A stretch of 64,000 bases of DNA from JAVVHE01 sp038238915. GTDB lineage: Bacteria > Pseudomonadota > Alphaproteobacteria > Sphingomonadales > Sphingomonadaceae. How positions within the stretch are numbered: the first letter of the stretch is position 1; the number at the start of each line of letters is the position of its first letter. Of this stretch, positions 9,237-17,143 are shown piece by piece. The DNA lies in contig JBBSFH010000001.1 of NCBI GenBank assembly GCA_038238915.1, positions 225,700-289,699 of the forward strand, given 5' to 3'. The notes under the pieces were generated by a model, which was not told the origin of the DNA, searched no databases, and was given only the letters and a program-made list of their open reading frames with translations. A program made the translations under genes and the position numbers.

Positions 9237-9272
9237 CTTCTGTTACCAACTACTCTACCGAGGAGCACCGCC

Positions 9273-10352
9273 ATGGCCGACGCGAACCCAGCCACCCACC
9301 CCAACCCGATGGGGCTTAACGGCTTCGAGTTCGTCGAGTTCACCGGGCCGGACCCGCAAGCGCTGGCCGCGCTGTTCGAGACAATGGGCTTCACGCATGT
9401 CGCCACGCATCGCTCCAAGCCCGTGCGCCGCTACGCGCAGGGGGACATCAACTTTCTGTTAAACATGGACGAGAGCGGCCAGGCCAAGGGCTTCCGCGAG
9501 GCGCATGGGCCGAGCGCCAACGCGATGGCGTTCCGCGTGGCAGATGCGGGCAAGGCGCTGATGCTGGCGGTGGAGCGCGGGGCGACTCCGGTGACGGGGC
9601 ACCGCGGGCCGGGCGAGCTCGATCTGGCGGCGGTGGAGGGGATCGGCGGATCGAACCTGTATCTGGTGAGCAGGTTCGGCGGCGGGGCGACGATCTACGA
9701 CGTGGATTTCGAGGCGGTGCCGGGCGCGGGGGTGGATGACCGATCGGTGGGCCTGCACACGCTGGATCACCTGACGCACAATGTGATGCGCGGGCGGATG
9801 AACCATTGGGCGCAATTCTACGAGGACGTGTTCGGCTTCCGCCAGATCCGCTTTTTCGACATCGAGGGCAAGGCGACCGCGCTGGTATCGAAGGCGATGA
9901 CGGGGCCCGACGACAAGTTGCGCATTCCCTTGAATGAGTCGCAGGACGAACACAGCCAGATCGAGGAGTTCCTGCGCGCCTATAATGGCGAGGGCATCCA
10001 GCATCTGGCACTCGCCACCGACGACATCTTCGTCACCGTGGACAAGTTGCGCGCCAACGGCATCCGCTTCCAGGATACGCCCGAGACATACTTCGACCTG
10101 ATCGACAAACGGTTGCCGGGGCACGGCCACTCGGTCGAGGAAATGCGCAAGCGCCGCGTGCTGATCGACGGCGCGCCCGAGACGGGTGGTGGGCTGCTGC
10201 TACAAATCTTCACCGAGACGATGGTGGGGCCGATCTTCTTCGAGATCATCCAGAGGAAGGGGAACGAGGGTTTCGGGGAGGGGAATTTCAAGGCATTGTT
10301 CGAGTCGATCGAACTGGATCAGATGCGGCGCGGGGTTGTTCCGGTGGCGTGA
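9273..10352 (+). CDS. hppD: 4-hydroxyphenylpyruvate dioxygenase
   Basis: This non-haem iron enzyme converts 4-hydroxyphenylpyruvate and O2 to homogentisate in tyrosine degradation. The 359-residue length is normal for the bacterial enzyme. Two VOC halves are visible. The iron ligands are H166 (LDHLTHNV), H244 (GIQHLAL) and E324 (IFFEIIQRKG). The C-terminal GNEGFGEGNFKALFESIE block is diagnostic. A ribosome-binding site (gaggag) precedes the ATG. The next pathway gene, hmgA, lies downstream but is separated by a palindrome-bracketed nuclease gene. A perfect inverted repeat starts 6 bases after the stop and could terminate transcription. Confidence 0.97.
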   Translation: MADANPATHPNPMGLNGFEFVEFTGPDPQALAALFETMGFTHVATHRSKPVRRYAQGDINFLLNMDESGQAKGFREAHGPSANAMAFRVADAGKALMLAVERGATPVTGHRGPGELDLAAVEGIGGSNLYLVSRFGGGATIYDVDFEAVPGAGVDDRSVGLHTLDHLTHNVMRGRMNHWAQFYEDVFGFRQIRFFDIEGKATALVSKAMTGPDDKLRIPLNESQDEHSQIEEFLRAYNGEGIQHLALATDDIFVTVDKLRANGIRFQDTPETYFDLIDKRLPGHGHSVEEMRKRRVLIDGAPETGGGLLLQIFTETMVGPIFFEIIQRKGNEGFGEGNFKALFESIELDQMRRGVVPVA

Positions 10353-10357
10353 ACAAG

Positions 10358-10454
10358 CACCGTCATCCCGGGCTTGACCCGGGACCTACCTTCGTTCCTC
10401 CGGCATGGCAGCACCGAGGCAGGTAGGTCCCGGGTCAAGCCCGGGATGACGGTG
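10358..10454. repeat. Perfect 33-bp inverted repeat (palindromic element, copy 1)
   Basis: The arms 10358-10390 and 10422-10454 are exact reverse complements around a 31-base loop. The core cgtcatcccgggcttgac...ggtccc recurs at 10783-10878. Elements translating as HPGLDPG are common interspersed repeats in sphingomonads and related alphaproteobacteria. This copy forms the 3' end of the minus-strand GIY-YIG gene (its last ~23 codons including the stop) and sits just after hppD, where it could act as a transcription terminator. Confidence 0.9.
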
Positions 10455-10766
10455 TTGAATGAGGGAAGGAAAGCCCATGTCTTCCGCGAGATCGCGCCAT
10501 GTCGGATTGTCCGCCTCGATCAGCGCGTATTTCCATGCGCGCAGCCAACGTTTGATGGACTTCTCGCGCCCAATCGCGCCCGCCATGGTTTCGCCGCCTT
10601 CAACCCACACCAGCCGCTTGACGGCATATCGATCGGTAAACCCGCCGAAGGTACCCGCACGGTGTTGGTACACACGCGCAGTAACGTCGGATGTCACGCC
10701 TGTGTAAAGCGTGCCATGAAAGCCGCTCGCCATCATGTAAACGCAAGGGCATCGCTCGTAAGCCAT
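10386..10766 (-). CDS. GIY-YIG nuclease-superfamily protein, palindrome-bracketed
   Basis: A 126-residue protein of the single-domain GIY-YIG (UvrC N-terminal / YhbQ-like) type. The CVYMMASGFHGTLYTGVTSDV segment supplies the two Tyr-containing strands. It is followed by R-x-x-x-H (RVYQHRAG) and the KRLVWVE strand. The catalytic Glu is in the GGETMAGAIGREKSIKRW region. Such proteins are predicted endonucleases; the cellular role of these short stand-alone members is unclear. The last ~22 residues (from about HRHPGLDPGP) are encoded by the adjacent palindrome, so the ancestral protein probably ended near MGFPSL. Related inverted repeats lie on both sides. The gene runs opposite to hppD and hmgA and splits that pathway. 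Confidence 0.88.
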   Translation of the reverse strand: MAYERCPCVYMMASGFHGTLYTGVTSDVTARVYQHRAGTFGGFTDRYAVKRLVWVEGGETMAGAIGREKSIKRWLRAWKYALIEADNPTWRDLAEDMGFPSLIQHRHPGLDPGPTCLGAAMPEERR

Positions 10767-10782
10767 TCTCCCAACTCCACCC

Positions 10783-10878
10783 CCGTCATCCCGGGCTTGA
10801 TCCGGGACCTACCTGCCTCCGTCGAGCCGATGTATGACGGAAAAGAAGGCAGGTCCCGGGTCAAGCTCGGGATGACGG
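10783..10878. repeat. Imperfect inverted repeat (palindromic element, copy 2)
   Basis: The left arm 10783-10817 pairs with the right arm 10848-10878, with two mismatches and a four-base insertion in the left arm. The core gtcatcccgggcttga is shared with copy 1 at 10358-10454. It lies just upstream of the GIY-YIG start on one side and 8 bases before the first possible hmgA start on the other. It may therefore affect hmgA expression or mRNA structure. Confidence 0.85.
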
Positions 10879-10885
10879 ATCGTAA

Positions 10886-12184
10886 ATGGGCAAACCAATG
10901 ACCCCCACCCTCCCCGGCCTCCACAACCACCACGCCACCGAGGCCGTCCCCGGCGCGCTGCCCGTCGGTCGCAACTCTCCCCAGCGCCCTGCCTTCGGCC
11001 TCTATGCCGAGCAGCTCAGCGGCACCGCGTTCACCGCGCCACGCCACGAAAACCGCCGCAGCTGGCTCTACCGCCTGCGCCCAAGCGCGAGCCATCCGCC
11101 TTTCACGCCTTACGAGGGCGCGCCCCACCTGCGCACCGGGCCGTTTAACGAAACCGCGCCCGATCCCAACCGGATGCGCTTCGACCCGCTGCCTTATTCG
11201 CCCCAGCCCACCGACTGGCTCGACAGCCTGATCACCTACGGTGGCAACGGCGATCCCGAGGCGGATACCGGTGTGGGCATCCACCTCTACGCCGCCACCG
11301 CCGACATGGGCGCAAAGATCTTCTTCTGCGCCGATGGCGAACTGCTGGTCGTGCCGCAGGAGGGAGCGCTCCGCCTCGCCGCCGAGATGGGCGTGCTCGA
11401 TGTGCCTGTCGGCCACATCGCGCTGATCCCGCGCGGCGTGCGCTTCCGGGTGAGCCTGCCCGATGGCCGCGCGCGCGGCTATGTGTGCGAGAATTACGGC
11501 GCGGGGTTCCGGCTGCCCGAGCTTGGCCCGCTCGGCGCGAACGGCCTCGCCTCGCCACGCGATTTCGAATCGCCCACTGCGGCGTTCGAGGACAGCGACA
11601 CCCCGCACACCATTGTCCAGAAGTTCGGCGGACGCCTGTGGCAAACCACGGTCCCCTGGTCACCGCTCGACGTGGTCGCGTGGCACGGCAACCTCGCCCC
11701 TTCGCGCTACGATCTCGCGCGCTTCAACACGATCGGCACGGTCAGCTTCGACCACCCGGACCCGTCCATCTTCACCGTGCTCACCTCGCCCTCGGCCACG
11801 CCCGGCACGGCAAACTGCGACTTCGCGATCTTCCCCCCGCGCTGGATGGTGGCCGAGGACACGTTCCGCCCACCGTGGTTTCACCGCAACGTGATGAGCG
11901 AGTTCATGGGGCTGCTATGGGGGGCATACGACGCCAAGGCGGGCGGCTTCGCGCCCGGCGGGGCGTCGCTGCACAACCGCATGAACGGCCATGGGCCAGA
12001 CCGCGCGAGCCACGCGGCCGCGTCCGCCGCCGTTCTCGCGCCGCACAGGATCGAAGCCACGATGGCATTCATGTTCGAAACGCGCGCGCCGATCCGCCTC
12101 ACCCGCTGGGCGGCGGGAACGCCGCTGCGCCAGGCGGACTACGCTGCATGCTGGGCGGACTTTGCCAAAGGCACCGCCGCATAG
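10886..12184 (+). CDS. hmgA: Homogentisate 1,2-dioxygenase
   Basis: This enzyme opens the homogentisate ring to maleylacetoacetate, the step after hppD. The 432-residue product shows the family-specific N-terminus (ATEAVPGALPVGRNSPQ, YAEQLSGTAFTAPR) and the C-terminal cupin with the iron-ligand region PPWFHRNVMSEFMG and a later NRMNGHGPD histidine. Two starts are plausible: ATG 10886 and, 12 bases on, ATG 10898 (MTPTLPGLHNHH); no strong ribosome-binding site decides. It starts right after palindrome copy 2. The later pathway genes (maleylacetoacetate isomerase, fumarylacetoacetase) are not in this window. Confidence 0.96.
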   Translation: MGKPMTPTLPGLHNHHATEAVPGALPVGRNSPQRPAFGLYAEQLSGTAFTAPRHENRRSWLYRLRPSASHPPFTPYEGAPHLRTGPFNETAPDPNRMRFDPLPYSPQPTDWLDSLITYGGNGDPEADTGVGIHLYAATADMGAKIFFCADGELLVVPQEGALRLAAEMGVLDVPVGHIALIPRGVRFRVSLPDGRARGYVCENYGAGFRLPELGPLGANGLASPRDFESPTAAFEDSDTPHTIVQKFGGRLWQTTVPWSPLDVVAWHGNLAPSRYDLARFNTIGTVSFDHPDPSIFTVLTSPSATPGTANCDFAIFPPRWMVAEDTFRPPWFHRNVMSEFMGLLWGAYDAKAGGFAPGGASLHNRMNGHGPDRASHAAASAAVLAPHRIEATMAFMFETRAPIRLTRWAAGTPLRQADYAACWADFAKGTAA

Positions 12185-12194
12185 GCGCAGCCGC

Positions 12195-13292
12195 TCACGC
12201 GTGCAGCGGCGCACCCACCCGGTGGACATCGAAGCGCCGCATCTTCTCCACCAGCGTGGTGCGCTGCATGCCGAGCGTGCGCGCCGCATCGGCGACGACA
12301 TCGCCCGAAGCCCGCAGCGCCGCCTCGATGAAGCTGCGTTCCAGATCGCCTAGCACCACGCGCAGATCGAACCCGCCGCGCGCGAGCAACCGGGCGGGCT
12401 CGAGTCCCGGAAACATGGCTGCGAGCGGACGCGCCGGCGTGGGTGCTACGGCCGCTGCCGCGACCGGCTGAATCGCGCCAACACCCGCGCTTGCTCCGGG
12501 TAAAGCCCCCGCCGCGCGGTGGAGCGACGCCTCGACCGCTGCCACATCGAGCGGCGCGCCGGTGAAGCGAATCGCCGCGCGCTCGACGAAATTGCGCAGT
12601 TCGCGCACATTGCCCGGCCAATCATGCGCGAGCAGCCGCGCCATCGCGTCCTCGCCGAACACGGGCGCGCGCGCGCCGAGCGCGGCGGCGAAATACGCGA
12701 TCAGCACGGGCACGTCCTCGCGCCGCTCCGCCAACGCTGGCATCGCCACGGGGAAGACGTTCAGCCGATAATAGAGATCCTCGCGGAAGCGCCCGGCAAT
12801 GATCGCGGCATCGAGATCGCGGTGCGTCGCCGAGACGATGCGCACGTCTGCAATCTGCGGTCGTGCCGAGCCGATGCGCTCGAACCGGCGTTCCTCGAGC
12901 ACGCGCAGCAGCGAGACCTGCATGTCCAAGGGCATGTCCCCGATCTCGTCGAGGAACAATGTGCCGCCCGCCGCCGCCTCGAACTTGCCTACCCGCGTGG
13001 CGTGCGCGCCGGTGAACGCGCCGCGCTCGTGCCCGAACAGCTCGCTCTCCAGCAGCTCGCGCGGGATCGCACCGCAGTTGATTGCGACGAACGGACCGCG
13101 CGCACGCGGGCTCGCGGCGTGGAGCGCGCGTGCCGCCAATTCCTTGCCGCTGCCCGACGGCCCGGTGACGAGCACCGACGCCTCGGTCCGGCCGACCTGC
13201 GCCAGCAGGCCACGCAATTGCGCCATCTGGGGGCTGTCGCCGATCAGGCCATGCGTATCGGGACGTTGGGGGGCGGGCCAAGTTGCCGTCAT
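12195..13292 (-). CDS. Sigma-54-dependent transcriptional activator, AAA+ domain plus Fis-type HTH
   Basis: This is a bacterial enhancer-binding protein of 365 residues. Walker A (GPSGSGKE, ~44-51), the sigma-54-contacting GAFTGA loop (~91-96), Walker B (GTLFLDEIGDM) and the arginine-finger region FREDLYYRLNVFPV are all present. There is almost no N-terminal sensor domain. A Pro/Ala-rich linker leads to a Fis-like HTH containing QRTTLVEKMRRFDVHR, a form seen in flagellar regulators of the FleQ/FlbD group. The frame is open far upstream, but the start ATG at 13292 fits the conserved beginning. No flagellar or sigma-54 genes are in this window, so the targets are unknown. It is convergent with hmgA. 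Confidence 0.92.
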   Translation of the reverse strand: MTATWPAPQRPDTHGLIGDSPQMAQLRGLLAQVGRTEASVLVTGPSGSGKELAARALHAASPRARGPFVAINCGAIPRELLESELFGHERGAFTGAHATRVGKFEAAAGGTLFLDEIGDMPLDMQVSLLRVLEERRFERIGSARPQIADVRIVSATHRDLDAAIIAGRFREDLYYRLNVFPVAMPALAERREDVPVLIAYFAAALGARAPVFGEDAMARLLAHDWPGNVRELRNFVERAAIRFTGAPLDVAAVEASLHRAAGALPGASAGVGAIQPVAAAAVAPTPARPLAAMFPGLEPARLLARGGFDLRVVLGDLERSFIEAALRASGDVVADAARTLGMQRTTLVEKMRRFDVHRVGAPLHA

Positions 13293-13499
13293 GTTCGGTC
13301 TCGCAATGGGTGGGACGCGGCGGCTTTTTGACGGGGACGCGCCCGGCCCGCCAGCGACGATGCGCCCGAATTGGCGCATTAAGCCTTGTGCACCATCACG
13401 CAGGATAGCGCGCGAGTGGCCGCACGCCCCCCCCTCTTCGCATTTGCCGCACCTCGCGCGCGCGCCTATTGAGCGCGCAACCCCGCCGGAGACCCCGCC

Positions 13500-14672
13500 A
13501 TGCAGTCCATCGTCATCACCGCCGCCCGCCGCACGCCCGTGGGCAGCTTCAACGGCGCGTTCGCCGCCACGCCCGCGCACGAACTCGGGCGAATCGCGAT
13601 CGAAGCCGCGCTCGCCGACGCCGGAGTCGCGCCTGCCGACGTGTCCGAAGTGATCATGGGCCAGATCCTGAGCGCAGGGCAGGGCCAGAACCCCGCACGC
13701 CAGGCGGCGGTCAACGCGGGCATCCCCGTCGAGCGCACCGCCATCGGCATCAACCAGCTCTGCGGGTCGGGTCTTCGCGCAGTCGCACTCGGCGCGCAGC
13801 AGATCGCGCTTGGGGACGCCGAGATCATCGTCGCGGGCGGGCAGGAGAACATGACGATGGCTCCGCATGCGCAGTATCTGCGTGGCGGAACCAAGATGGG
13901 CGCGATCGAATTCGTTGATACGATGCTCAAGGACGGCCTGAACGACGCGTTCCACGGCTACCACATGGGCATCACGGCGGAAAATGTTGCCGAGAAATAT
14001 CAGATCACGCGCGCGATGCAGGATGCGTTCGCGGCGCACTCGCAGCAGAAGGCGTCCGCCGCACGCGCAGAGGGGCGTTTCAAGGGCGAGATCGCGCCCG
14101 TCACCATCAAGGGCCGCAAGGGCGATACGATCGTGGAGCACGACGAATATATCCGCGACGGCGTCACCGCCGAGGGCCTCGCCGGCCTCAAACCCGCCTT
14201 CAAGAAAGATGGCACCGTCACCGCAGCCAACGCATCGGGCATCAACGACGGCGCAGCCGCGATCGTGCTGATGACCGAGGCCGAAGCGCAGCGCCGTGGC
14301 ACCCCGATCCTCGCGCGCATCGCTTCGTGGGCCACGGCGGGGGTGGACCCGAGCATGATGGGCATCGGACCCGTCCCCGCCTCGCGCCGCGCACTCGAAA
14401 AGGCGGGCTGGAGCGTGAAAGACCTCGACCTGATCGAGGCGAACGAAGCCTTCGCCGCGCAGGCGCTCGCGGTAGGCCAAGAGCTGGGCTTCGATCCCGA
14501 GAAACTGAACGTCAACGGCGGCGCGATCGCGATCGGCCACCCGGTCGGCGCAAGCGGCGCGCGCGTACTCACAACGCTGCTCCACGAAATGCTGCGCCGC
14601 GATGCGAAGCGCGGCCTCGCCACGCTCTGCATTGGCGGCGGCATGGGCATCGCCATGTGCGTCGAGCGGTAG
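13500..14672 (+). CDS. Acetyl-CoA acetyltransferase (thiolase)
   Basis: This biosynthetic-type thiolase condenses two acetyl-CoA to acetoacetyl-CoA, or cleaves it, serving polyhydroxybutyrate, ketone-body or fatty-acid metabolism. The 390-residue length is standard. The nucleophilic cysteine is C88 (NQLCGSGLRA); H347 (AIGHPVGASGAR) and C377 (TLCIGGGMG) complete the active site. The gene starts a plus-strand run with a DUF1348 gene and a methyltransferase, with gaps of 2 and 6 bases. No PHB synthase or reductase is nearby, so the pathway cannot be assigned from context. Confidence 0.95.
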   Translation: MQSIVITAARRTPVGSFNGAFAATPAHELGRIAIEAALADAGVAPADVSEVIMGQILSAGQGQNPARQAAVNAGIPVERTAIGINQLCGSGLRAVALGAQQIALGDAEIIVAGGQENMTMAPHAQYLRGGTKMGAIEFVDTMLKDGLNDAFHGYHMGITAENVAEKYQITRAMQDAFAAHSQQKASAARAEGRFKGEIAPVTIKGRKGDTIVEHDEYIRDGVTAEGLAGLKPAFKKDGTVTAANASGINDGAAAIVLMTEAEAQRRGTPILARIASWATAGVDPSMMGIGPVPASRRALEKAGWSVKDLDLIEANEAFAAQALAVGQELGFDPEKLNVNGGAIAIGHPVGASGARVLTTLLHEMLRRDAKRGLATLCIGGGMGIAMCVER

Positions 14673-14674
14673 CG

Positions 14675-15136
14675 GTGCGGCCGCCCGTTCCGCCTTTTAC
14701 GCGCGAAAGCGCCATCCAGAAGGCGCGCGCGGCCGAAGATGCGTGGAACACGCGCGATCCTGTGCGCGTGGCGGAGGCCTATACGGTGGACAGCCGCTGG
14801 CGCAACCGCGCCGAGTTCTTCGCGGGCACGCAGGCGATCGTCGATTTCCTCGCTCGCAAATGGGCGGCCGAGCACGAATACCGCCTGATCAAGCAGATGT
14901 GGGCGTTCGACAATACCCGCATCTCGGCGCGCTTCGCCTATGAATATCATGATGCGCAGGGCCAATGGTGGCGCGCCTATGGCAATGAGCAATGGGAGTT
15001 CGAAGGCGATGGGCTCATGAGCCGCCGCGAGGCGAGCATCAACGATTTGTCGATCGCCGAGACCGAGCGCCGCTTCCACTGGCCGCTCGGCCCGCGCCCA
15101 GCCGAGCACCCGGGACTGGGCGAACTGGATTTGTAG
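14675..15136 (+). CDS. DUF1348 family protein (NTF2-like fold)
   Basis: A 153-residue protein of the DUF1348 family, a snoaL/NTF2-like group of unknown function. The family hallmarks are clear: PPFTRESAIQKARAAEDAWN, DSRWRNRAEFF, a central RLIKQMWAFDNTRISARF and WREASIND-type sequence (SRREASINDLSI), then WPLGPRPAEHPG. The start is the GTG at 14675, two bases after the thiolase stop; there is no closer ATG. It probably shares a transcript with the thiolase and the following methyltransferase. NTF2-like pockets often bind small molecules, but no ligand can be inferred. Confidence 0.88.
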   Translation: MRPPVPPFTRESAIQKARAAEDAWNTRDPVRVAEAYTVDSRWRNRAEFFAGTQAIVDFLARKWAAEHEYRLIKQMWAFDNTRISARFAYEYHDAQGQWWRAYGNEQWEFEGDGLMSRREASINDLSIAETERRFHWPLGPRPAEHPGLGELDL

Positions 15137-15142
15137 ACGCTG

Positions 15143-15778
15143 ATGGTAAGTGCCACTCCGCGCCGCTGGTACGCCACGCTCCAGGGCCGCCGCACCGCGC
15201 GCCGTCTCGCGCGCGTGATCGCGCCCGCCGTCCGTCTCGGCCCCACGCAACGCCTGCTCGCGCTCGGCTATCCGCCGCCCATTCTCACCGGCCTCGATCC
15301 GGCGCGTCTCGAACGGCTGACCGTGCTGCTCACCGGCACCGCGCACCGCTGGCCCGCGCGCGGAGCCAACCACGCCGCCGCCGCGCGCGCAGATGCACTG
15401 CCGCTGCCGCCCAACCTGTTCGATCAGGCGCTGCTGATCCACGCACTCGAGCAGACGGACGCGGCCGAGGTACTCGCCGAAGTCTGGCGCGTCCTCGCGC
15501 CCGCTGGCGAACTCGTTCTGATCGTCCCCAACCGGCGCGGTCGCCTGTTCGCGCACGAATCCCCGTTCGTCACGGGACAGGCCTACACCGAGGGCGAACT
15601 TGAAGCGTTGCTGGTCGATGCGCGCTTCGAGGTCCGCTCGCAGCATACCGCGCTTGGCCGCATCGCGCCCCGCGCGCGCCTCGCGCTCGCGGTCAAAACC
15701 GATGGCCTCGCCCCGGCGCTGATCGGCCGCGTCGCGCAGGCCCCCGTCCCCGCGCTAGCAGGCCTCGCCCCCGCCTGA
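15143..15778 (+). CDS. Class I SAM-dependent methyltransferase-like protein
   Basis: A 211-residue protein resembling the Methyltransf_11 group. The central DALPLPPNLFDQALLIHALEQTD segment matches motif II, and the AEVWRVLAPAGELVLIVPNR strand matches motif III. The N-terminal glycine-rich SAM loop is degenerate: where E/DxGxGxG is expected the sequence reads TQRLLALGYPPP, so catalytic activity is not assured. Relatives in alphaproteobacteria are often annotated simply as methyltransferases near glyoxalase genes. It follows DUF1348 by 6 bases. Its 3' end overlaps the convergent MFS gene by 24 bases. Confidence 0.82.
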   Translation: MVSATPRRWYATLQGRRTARRLARVIAPAVRLGPTQRLLALGYPPPILTGLDPARLERLTVLLTGTAHRWPARGANHAAAARADALPLPPNLFDQALLIHALEQTDAAEVLAEVWRVLAPAGELVLIVPNRRGRLFAHESPFVTGQAYTEGELEALLVDARFEVRSQHTALGRIAPRARLALAVKTDGLAPALIGRVAQAPVPALAGLAPA

Positions 15779-17041
15779 CGCGATATCGCGCGCCAGCCGC
15801 CGCGACGCGAGCCAGTACAGCCCCGCCGCCGCCAGATACAAAGGCGTGCCGAGCAGGATGGCATAGCGCAGCGATTCCAGCCCCTTCGTTCCCCCCAGCG
15901 CATCCGAAACCGCGCCGAGGAACCACGCCCCGCCGCCGAAACCGATAAGATTGTTGATCAGAAGGAACATCGCGCTCGCACTCGCGCGCATCGCTGGCGG
16001 CACCAGCGCTCCGACTGCCGCCAGCGTCGGCCCAAGCCACGTCACCGAAAGCGCATTGCCAACGATCAGCAGCACGAACGCGAGCACGGGCGACCCCACC
16101 CAGAAGCCCGCGGCATAGATCGGCGCGGCAAGCAGGAAGGCGATGGCGGGCACGCGCGCATAGCCACCGCGATCGCTCCGCGCGAGCCGGTCTGCAAGCA
16201 CGCCGCTTCCCCAGACGCCCGCGACCCCCCCCACCAGCAGGATCACTCCGAAATAAGCCGCGCGCTGGGCCAGCGTCAGCCCGAAGCTGCGTTCTAGGAA
16301 GCTCGGCGACCAGAACAACAGCCCTGTCCCCATCATCGTCGCCAGCGACGCGCCGAACGCCATCAGCAGAAAGCTCGGGCGCTCCCACAGCCGCGCCACC
16401 ACCGCACCCATCGAGGGCGCCGCGTCACAAGCCCCGCTCTGGAACCGCCCGCGCGGCGGCTCGGGGACCAGCAGCCGGAACAGCGGCGCGAGCAGCAGCC
16501 CTGCCGCCCCCACGATCAGGAACGCCGCGCGCCAATCGATCCGCGCGGCGAGCAGTCCGCCGAACAGGACGCCCGCCGCCGATCCGATCGGCACTCCCAG
16601 GTAGAAGATCGATGTCGCGCGCGCGCGTTCGCGCGGCGGGAACAGATCGCTCACCAGCGCGACCGAGGGGGCGACCCCCCCCGCCTCGCCGAAGCCCACC
16701 CCCAGCCGCGCCGCGACCAGCTGCGGGAAACTTCGTGCCACCCCGCACGCCATCGTGAACAGGCTCCACAGCCCCAGCGCCAGCGTGATGATCCAAACGC
16801 GGCTGCGGCGATCCGCCACCCAGGCGATCGGCACCGCCATCGTCGCGTAAAACAGCGCGAAGGCGAGGCCGCTCAGCTGGCCGAGTTGCGCGTCGCTCAA
16901 GTGCAGCTCGTGCTTGATCGGCCCCGCGAGGATACTCAGCATCTGCCGGTCCAGGAAGTTCAGCGAATAGACGAGCGTCAGTAAACCCAGCGCGCGGCGC
17001 GCGCCCGGCGGTGCCGCCAGCTCCTCCCCTTCCCTTGTCAT
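15755..17041 (-). CDS. Major facilitator superfamily transporter (spinster-like)
   Basis: This is a 12-TM-type MFS permease of about 428 residues. The start MTREGEEL at 17041 places a short cytoplasmic tail before the first helix (LGLLTLVYSLNFLDRQML), typical of the Spinster-like subgroup. The cytoplasmic loop after TM2 has the MFS signature region WVADRRSRVWI, and FGEAGGVAPSVALVSDLFP is also characteristic. Substrates of this group in sphingomonads are mostly unknown; lipids, sugar acids and aromatics have been suggested for the family. The neighbours give no clear substrate. The frame is open to 17101, but the extra residues lack conservation. Confidence 0.9.
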   Translation of the reverse strand: MTREGEELAAPPGARRALGLLTLVYSLNFLDRQMLSILAGPIKHELHLSDAQLGQLSGLAFALFYATMAVPIAWVADRRSRVWIITLALGLWSLFTMACGVARSFPQLVAARLGVGFGEAGGVAPSVALVSDLFPPRERARATSIFYLGVPIGSAAGVLFGGLLAARIDWRAAFLIVGAAGLLLAPLFRLLVPEPPRGRFQSGACDAAPSMGAVVARLWERPSFLLMAFGASLATMMGTGLLFWSPSFLERSFGLTLAQRAAYFGVILLVGGVAGVWGSGVLADRLARSDRGGYARVPAIAFLLAAPIYAAGFWVGSPVLAFVLLIVGNALSVTWLGPTLAAVGALVPPAMRASASAMFLLINNLIGFGGGAWFLGAVSDALGGTKGLESLRYAILLGTPLYLAAAGLYWLASRRLARDIASGGGEAC

Positions 17042-17143
17042 TACCGGGCAGGCTAGCATCCCCACCGCAGAAGCGCCAAACGCGCTTGCACGTCCGCGCA
17101 CGCCTCGCTAGTGTGTTGCTATACCAATACGGGGAAACTCATC

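Noticed and set aside
13370..13405. Possible sigma-54 promoter (ttggcgcatt...ttgtgc) upstream of the thiolase
   Set aside because: The GG and GC elements are not 10 bases apart as required for a -24/-12 promoter.
13293..14585. N-terminal extension of the sigma-54 activator to 796 residues
   Set aside because: The extra sequence is antisense to the thiolase gene and low in family-like content. The conserved protein starts at 13292.
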